Shown piece after piece: positions 12,701 through 25,070 of a stretch of 64,000 nucleotides of DNA. A model generated the notes under the pieces. That model did not search any database, was not told the DNA's origin, and saw nothing but the letters and a program-made list of their open reading frames with translations. The first letter of the stretch is position 1, and each line of letters starts with the position of its first letter. Made by a program: the position numbers and the translations under genes. This DNA comes from Lineus longissimus (Eukaryota; Nemertea; Pilidiophora; Heteronemertea; Lineidae), in NCBI RefSeq assembly GCF_910592395.1, contig NC_088312.1, positions 23,505,292 through 23,569,291 on the forward strand, written 5' to 3'.

Positions 12701-15603
12701 TAATCGTGGTGATTACTTTTGCAGTTTCACAGGCAGGCAGCACTGAGGGGTACCGGCGTATTATGTAATCACCCGTCACCCCTTCCATTTGCCAGATTAA
12801 CTGCGAATACGACAACGAAAAGTAGTTCTGCATGAGTGATATCGCGTGCGAATAAAATCATTTCATCTTTGATCGGGCACTGTAGTATTGGGTAAGTTGA
12901 ACCACTCCGTACCGCTACTCGCTGAAATCAGGAGTCGAGTGGATTAGCATGGGCTATGAGCCTTTATACTCACTTATGAAATCAGCTGGATTGAAATGAG
13001 GCGCACAGCGGAGACCAATGTTGTCGAAAAAGTCTACGATCTTGCTGGTCTTTCCGAAATAAGCAACCTGGAATCGCAAATTCGACAAACTCATTGAGAT
13101 ATTATGGAAATTATCAACTTGTCGCGGCTCTCACTGTTATACTTACAGAGCGTCGGAGAAGCTTACACACGATCTGATCGACCAGACGTTTGGTGGATTC
13201 TTCTTCTTCTTCATAAAGTTTTTCTGTATTTGTAGGTGTTATGTATTCTCCAGGGAGTATTCCTCCTCCAAGGCGCGATGAGCGTTTTTGCGTGCCACTC
13301 TAGTTAGGCGCCAATTGTTTTATTGACCTAGTGACTCCGTCTTTGGCCAGAGGTAGAGTCCACGTAAGCTACTCATGTTTCTCACTTGGTGAGAAGCTTT
13401 ACTTGCCCTGACATAGACACCAGATTCAAGGAACCTCGGTGACGTCTCATTCGAAAGACTGTGAAGAGCCAATTATTTTAATTTCTTGAAAGCCACACTG
13501 GTTCATCCAGAAATGAAATGCTGGGTTCACCCCGGTCTCTATGGCGTGGTAGCCAGCAGTGTTAACCAATAGGTCATGAGCCTCCTCCTTTTTTACATGT
13601 CGATCTACCGTCGTTGTGTGAAAGGAAGAGACTTTAGGATTGACATTCACTGCCGGTATAAATAAAGTCGGCATGATATTTTGGGGTGGACGGAAGCTTA
13701 CCTTTCCATCACAGAGAAGGAGAAGCTTATCAAACATATAAAATATCTGACTTGATGGTTGGTGGATGGCTATGATCACAGTTTTGTTGTGGTCCCGAGT
13801 GTACCGCTTTATCGTCTTCATCAGCATGTGGGCAGTACTCGAGTCAAGGCCAGAGGTAGGTTCCTGAAAGAAAAAACCCAGTTAGAGCTGAGAATGGCAC
13901 ATGTGTTGCCGCTTGCTCATGGATGCTTTGATGAGCTCAGCCTGGTATATCAGTGAGACATCTGCTTATGGGCGAATGCAGTTCGACTGTTTTATTTTCA
14001 ATGAAAAACTGTGACGAATCTGTTCCACTGAGTTCTTTGAAAACTGTGTAGCCGAGGCAGTGATCATAGACTAACATCCAGAAGCATCAATGCCGGGTTG
14101 GTCAACAGTTCGCATCCTATATTGGCCCTCTTCCTCTCTCCCCCAGATAGGCCTTTCATCGTCGCATCACCAATAACTGAAAAACAACACACAACTTGTA
14201 ATAAATCATCTTACTCAATTTCCGAGTTCCGCGTAGAATACCGTATACTAGCAATATTCCCCCAAATGAACGGAGGCGACGATACTTCATTGATATGTGC
14301 GACTGACTGATGCCAATGTCTACAAGATGTTTCGAATATCTGTTTCATTACGAGGACGCTTAAGATAATGATGATGAATGATGACAAAGATGACAAAGAT
14401 GGATGCCTAACATATGTAACGCTCCTTACTTGTGTGTTGACATTTCGTGAGATCGAGAGCTTGGATGACTTCCTCAATGCGAGCTTTCTTCCTCTTCCAA
14501 GGCATCTTGTCCGGGAGTCGGAGCAAAGCGCTGTACTGGATGGGGCGAGGACAAGAAGATATTAAGTGGATTCTAAAAATCTGTAAACATCATCTCCAAG
14601 ACAAACTGAAGATACGCAGTGATTAGAAAAACCCGTTTGAAACTGAATTTCGCGATGCCTACCCTGAATGCATCTGAAGTCTGTCCAGACCTGGTGCCCA
14701 GTTGTTTTAAGCTTCATCTTATCCATTAGCGCCAAATTCGTGACTTACATGTTTTAAACAATCGGACCCAAATCTCTGCTCCGCGACTGCCGAGTGACGA
14801 CTTTCACTGTCAATACGCTCAAGAAACAAAACAAAATAACGGAAATTGGCAACCGCCGCAGTTATGGCAGTCTCCAGAGCAAACTATGCTGCCTAGATGT
14901 GACGTCATCCATGTTGCTCAGCGGTTAGGCCTTTGCCAAATATGCCCGATACTTACCGTGAGCGTCTCCATGAGAGTGATGGTGGGGAAAAACAGATCTT
15001 CCTGTTCAACGTAGCACATCTGTCGTCTCATGGACTTATTGAACTTGACCCCATTGGCGAGGATTTCCCCCGAGTCCGGAAGAACTCGGCCCGCAATACA
15101 GTTCATTAGGGATGTCTTGCCTGAACCTGAAAGAGGGATCAGACATGGCAAAGATCTCGCTCGAGTCCAGAAGAACCCGGCCCGGTATACAGTATAGGGG
15201 GGGGGGGGGCATTTGAAATGAACAAACTTACCACTGGGTCCCATGATTGCCAGCATGTCTCCCTCACCAACAGCACCAAACACATCATGTAAGATTTTCT
15301 TTCTTTTAACCGAGAGGTTCAATCCTTGGAAGAGCAGATCGATTCCGGAGATATTACGGGCAGAACATAGTTGTTTCGGGTTCGAATCGTTTGGACATTG
15401 CTAAAAGTATGAATAGAAAGAGGTGTGTGATAGTTCTCTTCACTTGGTAGATGTTCTGGATGTTATTACTGACTGTAGTAAAGAAACTGAGCATCTTCTC
15501 GTTAACTAAAACCGAGAATAAAACAACAACTCGAACACTGGCCTGTAAAGTAGAGTTCTCATGCTAGCCATGAACTCTTCCTAGATGTACTCACGGTGTC
15601 CAT
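9731..15603 (-). CDS. ABCG-subfamily half-transporter, 12 coding exons
   Basis: An ATP-driven membrane half-transporter expected to dimerise; its substrate is unknown. Exons on the minus strand: 15595-15603, 15232-15400, 14957-15126, 14430-14535, 14076-14176, 13702-13863, 12974-13067, 11766-12319, 11514-11571, 10936-11150, 10553-10761, 9731-9932. All introns are GT-AG, the phases agree throughout, and the total is 2049 nt or 682 residues plus stop, the usual ABCG length. The nucleotide-binding domain is N-terminal: Walker A GPSGSGKT at residues 57-64, Q-loop Q101, signature LSGGERKR at 161-168, Walker B LMLLD ending at D185 and followed by EPTSGLDS, H-loop H219. A linker follows, then the membrane domain from about residue 360 to the end, including YRLSAYF and the basic end [11 protein letters not shown]. 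The start is ATG in ACCATGG, with only three codons before the first intron. The NBD and the YRLSAY block resemble the ABCG14/22-like group more than ABCG2 or white; that placement is inference. Confidence 0.93.
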
Positions 15604-15826
15604 GGTCTGCTTGTCGAATAAGGTTTGGTATCACGGGCCGCTATCATTCTCTATCATGCGCTCCATGTATGAATATTTCATGATAACTGTCACATTGGCC
15701 TCGTAAAGGCCAAGTGCACGAACATTTGAAATATGTAGATTGTTTTGTTACGTTTTTTTTAGTGAAGATAATATTCCAGTTTAAAAAGCAGTCTCGCGAT
15801 GTGAAAGACTTGGTCGCACAAAAGGT
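15604..15826 (-). other. 5' flank / presumed 5' UTR of the ABCG gene
   Basis: The sequence upstream of the ABCG ATG (minus strand). No convincing TATA box or upstream exon junction could be fixed. Confidence 0.3.
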
Positions 15827-15867
15827 TATGTCCTTCCTTTAAAATAATATTTCAAAGGAAGGACATA
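15827..15867. repeat. Perfect 14-bp inverted repeat (hairpin)
   Basis: TATGTCCTTCCTTT at 15827-15840 and AAAGGAAGGACATA at 15854-15867 are exact reverse complements around a 13-nt AT-rich loop. It lies about 225-265 bp upstream of the ABCG start codon on the transcribed side. It may be a decayed foldback element or a structured 5' leader. Confidence 0.8.
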
Positions 15868-15924
15868 GCTGAATCAATATCGAGTAATACTCGAAGGTCA
15901 TTGATATTTTGAATCAGTTATGTT

Positions 15925-16085
15925 CCTGTCGTCTGGCTTGGGCAACCAAATGGAACCAGTCATTTTCTGGCTGTCTAACTTGGGCAACCAAATGACACCA
16001 ATCATTATCAGGCTGCCTAACTTGGGCAACCAAATGGAACCAATTATTTTCTGGCTGTCGGCTTGGGAAACGAGGTGGAACACAG
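15925..16085. repeat. 42-bp tandem repeat, about four units
   Basis: Units share CTTGGGCAACCAAATGGAAC, then CCA.TCATTTTCTGGCTG. Units differ by scattered substitutions. Open frames on both strands here simply translate the repeat. Confidence 0.85.
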
Positions 16086-17305
16086 CATTTCCCATCATTT
16101 TAAATCGCCATGACGTATTGATATGAGTGGCTCAATTTCCTCAAATAACCCTTGTTACCCTTATTGCCAGACAAATGCGATTAGGTATCATGGAGTTTTA
16201 TGATCACAATCCCCAAATTTTCGACAGATTACGATTCTGGTCATCAAATTTCCACCTGACCGTGTATGCTCGCTTTGTCGTCTGCCTTTGTGACCTAGAC
16301 CGACCACTATCGACAGGATGTCTCTTAAAAATGAGCCAAATTCCATTGGCGAAAAAAATCATTCAAGGGTTTTCGGCCAGGGTCGAGTTTGCATTCAAAA
16401 GCCCTGGCGGTTTTTGCCTCAGAGCAATCTGTGCAAACCCTGGAGTCTGCCTCTTAATTGCAATAACTGAATAAAACTTCCAACCCCGTGTTTCATTTGC
16501 AAGTTCCCAGATGAAAAATGAAGAAAATCGTCTAAACTGACCATGTGGCAACCTTTGACCCCGCAGTTTGACCAACCCCCATATCGAATGGCGGCAATGA
16601 GATAACGTTTCTGGACACCGGACCCAGAGAAAAGAGGTCAGTTCCATACAATAAGATTGACACGGAAGGTGCTAAAAGACTTAAGCAACCATTCTCAGGG
16701 GTGGACAGCCATATTGTGGGAGACACAGACTTCCGGTCTGGACAAACCCATTCATTCTCTCATCAGCCATGAGAGTCAGGCAATATTGAAAAGACCATTA
16801 TCATTATGATAGGTCTGCCGTGGTCAGTTGTAGCAGTGATCTTTGCCATGACGCTGACCCTTCACAATGTAACACGGATACCATAGCCTTGTCAACATAT
16901 CAATCACACTTTGGCTAACAAAACCTGTGAAATTCTTATGGGAAAATTGTTGGAATTTTTACTTTGACAAAGGGGCGAGTGCGACTGTCTTGAATAATGC
17001 GATGAGTCTGTAGTTATCATTTTGTGAATGCCACTGAGTTTGGGAAAATTAGCCTTCACACGCTCCAAGGAAGATGCGTCTACAACTTTAACAAATAAAA
17101 GCCACGAAAGTGTTCTTTGCTAACCCTTGTCTCATTATATTCTGATGTGAAACCATTACAATTATATTACCTTTCATCAATTCACGAAAGAAACTGGATA
17201 TTCGCTTGTGGTGCAAGTTATTCTGATTACAAAAGGTGCCAAGAAATGCGTTCTTTCTTTATGTTTGGTCTTTTTCGTCTTCGTTACGTATCTATGATGA
17301 CTGTC
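16086..17305. other. Intergenic, nothing recognised
   Basis: Includes an open frame at 16127-16474 (+) with no recognisable similarity. No repeat or RNA gene was seen. Confidence 0.5.
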
Positions 17306-19612
17306 AGCCCCGTCTCATCCTCGTTACAGCCATACTCTAGTACCACCCCTTCTTAACTCAATGAAGGGTCCCTGTCTCATCCTCGTTACAGACATACTCT
17401 ATAGTCCCACCCCTTCTTAACTCAATGAAGGGTCCCCGTCTCATCCTCGTTACAGCCATACTCTAGTACCACCCCTTCTTATCTCAATGAAGGGTCCCCG
17501 TCTCATCCTCGTTACAGCCATACTCTAGTACCACCCCTTCTTATCTCAATGAAGGGTCCCCGTCTCATCCTCGTTACAGACATACTCTAGTCCCACCCCT
17601 TCTTAACTCAATGAAGGGTCCCCGTCTCATCCTCGTTACAGACATACTCTAGTCCCACCTCTTCTTAACTCAATGAAGGGTCCCCGTCTCATCCTCGTTA
17701 CAGACATACTCTAGTTCCACCCCTTCTTAACTCAATGAAGGGTCCCCGTCTCATCCTCGTTACAGACATACTCTAGTACCACCCCTTCTTATCTCAATGA
17801 AGGGTCCCCGTCTCATCCTCGTTACAGCCATACTCTAGTCCCACCCCTTCTTATCTCAATGAAGGGTCCCCGTCTCATCCTCGTTACAGCCATACTCTAG
17901 TACCACCCCTTCTTAACTCAATGAAGGGTCCCCGTCTCATCCTCGTTACAGCCATACTCTAGTACCACCCCTTCTTATCTCAATGAAGGGTCCCCGTCTC
18001 ATCCTCGTTACAGCCATACTCTAGTCCCACCCCTTCTTAACTCAATGAAGGGTCCCCGTCTCATCCTCGTTACAGACATACTCTAGTCCCACCCCTTCTT
18101 AACTCAATGAAGGGTCCCCGTCTCATCCTCGTTACAGCCATACTCTAGTACCACCCCTTCTTAACTCAATGAAGGGTCCCCGTCTCATCCTCGTTACAGC
18201 CATACTCTATAGTCCCACCCCTTCTTATCTCAATGAAGGGTCCCCGTCTCATCCTCGTTACAGACATACTCTATAGTCCCACCCCTTCTTAACTCAATGA
18301 AGGGTCCCCGTCTCATCCTCGTTACAGCCATACTCTATAGTCCCACCCCTTCTTAACTCAATGAAGGGTCCCCGTCTCATCCTCGTTACAGCCATACTCT
18401 AGTACCACCCCTTCTTAACTCAATGAAGGGTCCCCGTCTCATCCTCGTTACAGCCATACTCTAGTACCACCCCTTCTTAACTCAATGAAGGGTCCCCGTC
18501 TCATCCTCGTTACAGCCATACTCTAGTACCACCCCTTCTCAACTCAATGAAGGGTCCCCGTCTCATCCTCGTTACAGCCATACTCTAGTCCCACCCCTTC
18601 TTAACTCAATGAAGGGTCCCCGTCTCATCCTCGTTACAGACATACTCTAGTCCCACCCCTTCTTAACTCAATGAAGGGTCCCCGTCTCATCCTCGTTACA
18701 GCCATACTCTATAGTACCACCCCTTCTTAACTCAATGAAGGGTCCCCGTCTCATCCTCGTTACAGACATACTCTAGTCCCACCCCTTCTTAACTCAATGA
18801 AGGGTCCCCGTCTCATCCTCGTTACAGCCATACTCTAGTACCACCCCTTCTTAACTCAATGAAGGGTCCCCGTCTCATCCTCGTTACAGACATACTCTAG
18901 TACCACCCCTTCTTATCTCAATGAAGGGTCCCCGTCTCATCCTCGTTACAGACATACTCTATAGTCCCACCCCTTCTTAACTCAATGAAGGGTCCCCGTC
19001 TCATCCTCGTTACAGACATACTCTATAGTCCCACCCCTTCTTAACTCAATGAAGGGTCCCCGTCTCATCCTCGTTACAGACATACTCTATAGTCCCACCC
19101 CTTCTTATCTCAATGAAGGGTCCCCGTCTCATCCTCGTTACAGACATACTCTATAGTCCCACCCCTTCTTAACTCAATGAAGGGTCCCCGTCTCATCCTC
19201 GTTACAGACATACTCTATAGTCCCACCCCTTCTTATCTCAATGAAGGGTCCCCGTCTCATCCTCGTTACAGCCATACTCTAGTACCACCCCTTCTTAACT
19301 CAATGAAGGGTCCCCGTCTCATCCTCGTTACAGCCATACTCTAGTACCACCCCTTCTTAACTCAATGAAGGGTCCCCGTCTCATCCTCGTTACAGACATA
19401 CTCTAGTACCACCCCTTCTTAACTCAATGAAGGGTCCCCGTCTCATCCTCGTTACAGCCATACTCTAGTACCACCCCTTCTTAACTCAATGAAGGGTCCC
19501 CGTCTCATCCTCGTTACAGCCATACTCTAGTACCACCCCTTCTTATCTCAATGAAGGGTCCCCGTCTCATCCTCGTTACAGCCATACTCTAGTACCACCC
19601 CTTCTTAACTCT
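17306..19612. repeat. 62/64-bp minisatellite array, ~37 units
   Basis: The unit contains GGGTCCCCGTCTCATCCTCG, TTACAG(A/C)CATACTCTAGT, CCCACCCCTTCTTA(A/T)CTCAA. Two length classes differ by a TA insertion (CTCTAGT versus CTCTATAGT). The A/C and A/T variants reassort among units, as expected from unequal exchange. There is no coding potential. Confidence 0.97.
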
Positions 19613-21620
19613 TAACTCCGGTTATTTCATAGAGGGTTTGTTTTTTGTATGCGTGCGCTATATGGTTTTTCATGACCTTTTACATGTTTCGCCGTGGTCT
19701 CGAAGTGGCTTGTTCCAGCATTCTGGCGGCCCAAGAGCTAGTTATCATTTTACTGTAGGTTTTGTGCTGTGCAAGTTGTGGTTAAGTCTTTTTTATTCTT
19801 TGTCGGGACAAAACGTACGCGGATCATGAGTGCCTGTTGCATGTTTGCTTCCAAGCGCTCTGCTCAGTGCAGTAGGCCTGCATGAAGCTGTTGGTGAGAG
19901 GATCGCAATCACGCGGAGAGAACCCAAACTGATCCAGTTTGTTATTTTTATTCTTGAGTGCCTGTCGCATAGATGAAAGACCCCGCTCATGAAATAACTG
20001 TCGAGTCTCTCTTCAGATCGTACCAACCCAATCCTCATCAAAAACTCTGAACATAACAAAAAGAAAGAACAAGCTCCACTGGGTCATTCTGATTGGATGA
20101 TAATATGGGAAATCAAATCAAAATTGTCATTTCCCAATCGTCTTTGGTTCAGGTAAAGAAAAACAGACCAGGTCACATTCTCTCTATTTCTATCGGGAGA
20201 TTCACAAAACAGCTCGCGTATTTTCCTTCAACAGAATCTTTTGATTCCCACGTTGCGGCCATCTTGTTTCCATCTGGGCACGTGATCAACCATGCATCCC
20301 GAACTACAATGACGCGTTTATTGGTTGTTGACACTGGAGCAAAAGACCTCGCGGTTTAAGGATATTAAAAAGTCAATCACTTAGCATTTACTTACATGTT
20401 GTGTTTAAATCTTGGAGATAAGTTGTAATCTAATTATATACGATCCGATAAAGCTATTGTAGCGGCAGCTCACCTCATAATCCTCCCCACACATTATAAT
20501 TTGTTCGTCCTTTCTCGATCGACTTTAAGTCATCGCGAAACGAAACATCCCCTCATCCGATAATCTTATCGCTACACCTGCCAGGTACCAAGAAAGTTAA
20601 AGTGGCAACGCGTGGTGCTCAATGCCATATTTTTGCAGAAAAATAAATATTTTTCAGAGATTCGCGTCGGACGCTTTTCCGCTGATCTTTGGACGCTGGC
20701 GAATGGCGCGCGCGCGCCATTACAACCTGCGTGGCGTCGGTTCAACATTCCAAAGAAGATAGCTTGACTGCCGTGTGCAAAGTGACAATTGGCTTTTTCC
20801 TCGGCGATCAAGGCTGCCTACCGTTGATCAAAAGAAGTCTAGAACACTTTTCAGTAGCACAATATTTTTGCAACCCCTACATGTGAAACTTGCTCTACAC
20901 TTCCCTGTCACCACTCTCCATTTCTCATAGATGAAGACATCAGTTGCTTATATCCCAAATGCATAGATTTACTTTATAACGATTGGAGGACAGCACCCTG
21001 TTGGCTCCCAGAAATCTCGAGAGCGTTCAATAATGGATAAGTCGTATACTTCATCGTGGAACAGGAGAAGTGTATATGTTATACCTTGCCACATTATATG
21101 TTCTACCCGTCCTGTTAGTGTATCTGTCATGGAATAAGGCATCCTGGATTCGAGCTTCTTAGCTGGTCCCCTGATGACGGATTTGCACACTACAGGCTGC
21201 TTGACTTACGCTCACAGTATCATTGTCATGTGTGCAGGCGGAATATCGATCAACACTTCTACTTCACCAAAAAGTCAACATAGGTCTTCTGTCGTCTGCG
21301 CCCTGGCCAAAGAGGCCTTCGAGTACATAGACTGTCTAGTTACTCTAAGAAAAGCCCTATGATCTGTTAATCATTAAAAACAAGTGAATGCGGCAGGTCC
21401 GCTATTCCAGATGCTCCTATTCCGCGGTCATCACAAATGGTCCGTCTGGTTTTCACATCTGCTCACCAATAATTTCACGGTCTGCAGGAATGTCCTTTTA
21501 TATTATGGTTTTTACAGTTCATAATTGTCGTTTAAAAGATATAATCAGGCGAGAATGTGCAATAGATTGGAAATCATAGCTGTGTATTGAAGACCAAAAT
21601 ATTCGGTTGTCATCAATGAC
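19613..21620. other. Intergenic, no gene recognised
   Basis: Several short open frames (60-88 codons) without domain or splice support. It contains the GC palindrome at 20702. Confidence 0.5.
20702..20721. repeat. Perfect 20-bp palindrome with alternating GC core
   Basis: AATGGCGCGCGCGCGCCATT reads the same on both strands. It is in otherwise unremarkable intergenic sequence. Alternating CG of this length can form cruciform or Z-DNA in principle. Confidence 0.9.
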
Positions 21621-21625
21621 AAAAA
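21621..21625 (-). terminator. Pol III T-run terminator of tRNA-Asp
   Basis: TTTTT on the minus strand begins four bases past the discriminator base of the tRNA. This is the normal placement for RNA polymerase III termination. Confidence 0.75.
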
Positions 21626-21629
21626 GTGC

Positions 21630-21701
21630 CTCTCCGGCCGGGAATCGAACCCGGGTCTCCCGCGTGACAGGCGGGGATACTTACCACTATACTACCGAAG
21701 A
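21630..21701 (-). tRNA. tRNA-Asp (GTC)
   Basis: A 72-nt intronless cloverleaf. The acceptor stem TCTTCGG pairs with CCGGAGA (one T-G wobble), with G as discriminator. The D-arm region is TAGTATAGTGGTAAGTATCC. The anticodon stem-loop is CCCGC-CTGTCAC-GCGGG with anticodon GTC. The T-arm contains GGGTTCGATTCCC. Internal A and B boxes match the consensus and a T-run follows. This is a canonical eukaryotic tRNA-Asp and it looks functional. Confidence 0.95.
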
Positions 21702-21802
21702 TTGCTGAAGGATTGAAAATAGCATTACATCTAGCTTGCATTAAAAAAGCCTGGTTTGAAGATGTGACGTCATTACATGGGCAAATAATTTAGATCCAGC
21801 AA

Positions 21803-21854
21803 TCTTCGGTAGTCTAGGGACGCGTGATATCCGGGTTCGATTTCCGGCCAGAGA
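21803..21854 (+). pseudogene. Truncated inverted copy of tRNA-Asp
   Basis: On the plus strand, TCTTCGGTAGTCTAGGG is followed directly by ACGCGTGATATCCGGGTTCG and ATTTCCGGCCAGAGA. The D-arm and most of the anticodon arm are missing, so it cannot fold. The preceding bases CAGCAA match the 5' flank of the intact gene, so flanking DNA was duplicated along with the tRNA. It faces the intact gene about 100 bp away. Confidence 0.8.
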
Positions 21855-21859
21855 AGCAT

Positions 21860-23497
21860 TATTTCAATTTTGAAGATCTATTGATATTCAGACCGGGATA
21901 TCTAACTGCTGGTTTTGATTTTCATTCATCCATAAATCTCGCACTATATCAGCTTGTTTATCGGCGAATTCCGCTACTCTGTGTGGTGTCTTGCCGGCCG
22001 CTGTCAGGCCTTTCAAAACATTTCGGCCGCAAGATACCCACTGTGTTGATATTCAGATTGGAAAAGCAATATGGTGGCCGAGATCAGAACCAATCAGCTG
22101 TGAGGTTTCCATTGTCTGCGGAGCAGTTCATGTTACCGTCTGACCCTGCGCGTGCAGGTGGCCGCGTCCGGCTGCCGCGGGTTATTTCGGCAACAAGGGA
22201 GATGCAAAGGCAGAGATTGCGGAAATGAGGCTACATGTTCGGAGGGACTGAACAAGGACATATACCACAAAGTCAGTGAAAAGTCGTGTGAAATTGCGGC
22301 ACCACCATTGCTGCTTCCGCTATGTCGGTCACATGACCTGCCGCCTGGCGGCAATATTGACGTCAACAGAAGAAAGCATTCCTAGGCCATAATAATTTCG
22401 CCAGATTATCTGCTAAATTGATATTCCGCTCATTGTATCTCAATCATGTCAGTCAATCCATGGGATATTTTGATCAAGATGACATGTGCCTCTCATAATC
22501 TTCTTAGATGTTTTCGCCGTGTGGACCAACTGAGGTTTCAGCGGTCCTGTCTAGCCTCAACTAACAGGCTTCAGCTTTACATCATGTTTTTATACGCCAA
22601 AGACCAACTGATGCCTCAGGGCGCGGTTTGAAAGATGAGATCTCCACAACAAACACCATTACCATTAATGGACTGCGGATTGTTTGTTGGCGAGCCATGC
22701 ATGGCCTCATATTAACCGAGCACGTCATTCATCTGCCCGCTACTGCCCGTGCGTGTGTGGGGGGGGGGGGGGGGGGGGGGAGGGGCTTGCCAACAGGTAG
22801 TGCAGTTATCATTGGATGGATGTGGTTCTGTCAGAAGTCAGAAGGTCGAAAGCTGCGGGCCGTACAATGTCTCCGACCTATTCGTACGATGACTACAAAA
22901 AAGGTTGCAAGGCTGCATTACACATGCTCCTGATGGTCAAAGAGCCTGGTCCAAACATGACCTGGCGATTCACTGACCATTTACCGCGATGCTTGCCACC
23001 TGTCTGTCACTCGGGTGACAAATCGGCCGGATCTATGACACTGACACGATGTGCAAAGTGACGTTGCGATATGAGATGACTAACCAAATGGCCATCCCCT
23101 TGTTAATACATCGGGTTATTTACCGCAGTGCTGGCGTAACCAGTCTGCATTATGTAATCATCGGTGCACTCACTGCGAGTCACTTCGGTAGTCAAAGGGA
23201 TCCCTGTCAAATCTCTGCCGGATTTGTCATTCTTTGAAGCTACCCTCCGTTTATTCCGTGAGTCCATATCCGTGATGTGTCCGACCACAGGTCATGCGGG
23301 GTCGACCACCGACATCAGTCTGAACTGGACAATGGAGTCCACAATTCTTGATGCTTTGATACGATCATCAGAAAGCCTTAATTAGAGACAGGATGTTCAT
23401 ATTGCCCACAAGTCATCCTCATCCAATAATAATACCCGCACAATGGGAGTAAACCTTTCCAAATCGGCCGCGCTGCGATATCAAGATAAAATTAAGG
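21860..23497. other. Intergenic, no gene recognised
   Basis: Open frames of 60-134 codons occur on both strands without recognisable domains. It contains a 22-G homopolymer at 22759. Confidence 0.5.
22759..22780 (+). repeat. 22-base poly-G run
   Basis: An uninterrupted run of 22 G preceded by GTGCGTGTGT and followed by AGGGG. Shorter 13-G runs occur at about 10258 and at 15197. The last lies inside the 105-bp ABCG intron 15127-15231. Confidence 0.9.
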
Positions 23498-24032
23498 AAG
23501 TGACTATTTGGCAAGCCCGGCTCACCAAACAGCGCCTTTTTTCTGCCCTAGATGGAGAGCCGAACTCATGCATATTCAACCATCCAGGAGCTCATTATCA
23601 TTCGTGGCAACACGGTCAGCAACACTGTAGTTACAGTGAAACGCCTTTAGAAATGCACACTAATGCATTTAACATGCTTATCAGTTAAATCACGTTTATG
23701 ACTTTTTTTTGTAAATCCATACAGTCATGTACATGTACATGCTTCTCCATGGATTATTGACCAAAACCCGAGTTTAGTAACAGAAATTGAATCGAGAGCG
23801 GGAAGTCGGCCATTGTTAAATATGCGCATATAAATTCGAATAATGACGTCACTGCTCTCTGATTGGCCAACATGTTGTAACCTTTCCGGCTCGCCAAAGA
23901 GGGTAGTATTTTTGCCCTGTTTGGCAAGCCCGGCTGGCCGAACAGGGTGGCTTTTTAGTGCTGTTTGGCAAGCGGCTCTCCAAACAGGACAAAAAAAGAT
24001 GCCTGTTCGGCGAGCGGCTTGCCAAATAGACC
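23498..24032. repeat. Palindromic TGTTTGGCAAGC...CCAAACAG units
   Basis: One unit is at about 23503 and a cluster of three or more is at 23885-24030. Examples are TGTTTGG-CAAGCGGCTCT-CCAAACA (perfect 7-bp stem) and variants with TGTTTGGC...GCCGAACA or CTGTTCGGC...GCCAAATAG. Stem changes are often matched on the other side. Units are separated by T- or A-rich linkers. The role is unknown. Confidence 0.7.
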
Positions 24033-25070
24033 CGGCCTAAAATTAAACGGAATTTAATTGAAAGGTAGGAAGTTCTCTCTGTGGAGGTATTCCGGATAGT
24101 ATTGTATTAATCCATCCTAATCTTCTAAATGGTGATATGGTGGGGTTGAAATGTGATGGTAATCCTCAATGAAGATGTTAACATCTCGGACAATCTAGCA
24201 GCTAGAATATAAAATATCCAAATGATGAAATAATGATTTGTTGATGAAATCAAATCTCGTTTAATCACCCATCCGTGATTGGTTCCATGTTTACTTCAGT
24301 CTAACGACTTTTTGACAAAGTTCAGAATGAACTTAGAATGAACTTTGGGGGGTTAACAGAGACAACGTGACATAAAAACATTCCTCCGGTGTCGGTTGTA
24401 TGGGGAACTATTGTGACCCTGGATTGACACGCGCTCATCCCACGATCGCCTGGCCGCCAAACAATGAACGCCTTGCTGCTTCCGCGTCCTGGTCCATTCC
24501 TTTATCGTCTAGCTCGGTTGTGGAGGCATCCCGGCAGCTATGGAATACGTCACGGTCGGCTTGTTTTCATGCAGGGAGCAGATGAGATCGGCACTAATTA
24601 CACAGCGGCGGAATTCACAGGAAATCAGCCGAGTTTATGTGTCATGGCTGAGGTTTTGACAATCATATTTCATGGGGGACGATACGAAGCTCTCAACGCG
24701 AGAAAGTGCTTTATGATTTATTGATGGTCGATTGTTTTGCTTTGAGAATCTGGAAAGAGGATTGGGTTGAGAAAGTATACGCATTTCAAAGTTTGATGAT
24801 ATCAATGGCTTTCTCTGATAGAATTGGTCTTGATGGAAAAGTCCCAGAATGATCGAAGCGTCCTCTCATTTACCAAACCGAAAGTCGAGAAAGTAGTTGT
24901 CAGGCCACCTTCACACCTGCCAATGGGATTCTTTATGCTGTAATACAATCAGCGACGACTTGTTAGCTAAGGTCTAGTGATGACGCCTCATGGCTCGGTG
25001 CTGCTGCAGTGAATCACCTCTGATAGAGTATGAATCTCCAAAACATAGGAATGCCAGCATTCGAGGAGAC
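24033..25070. other. Intergenic, no gene recognised
   Basis: Short open frames only. No supported feature. Confidence 0.5.

Noticed and set aside
17306-19612. Regular splice-acceptor-like TCATCCTCGTTACAG in every 62-bp unit, suggesting repeated exons
   Set aside because: No paired donors or open frames. The motif is simply part of the repeat unit.
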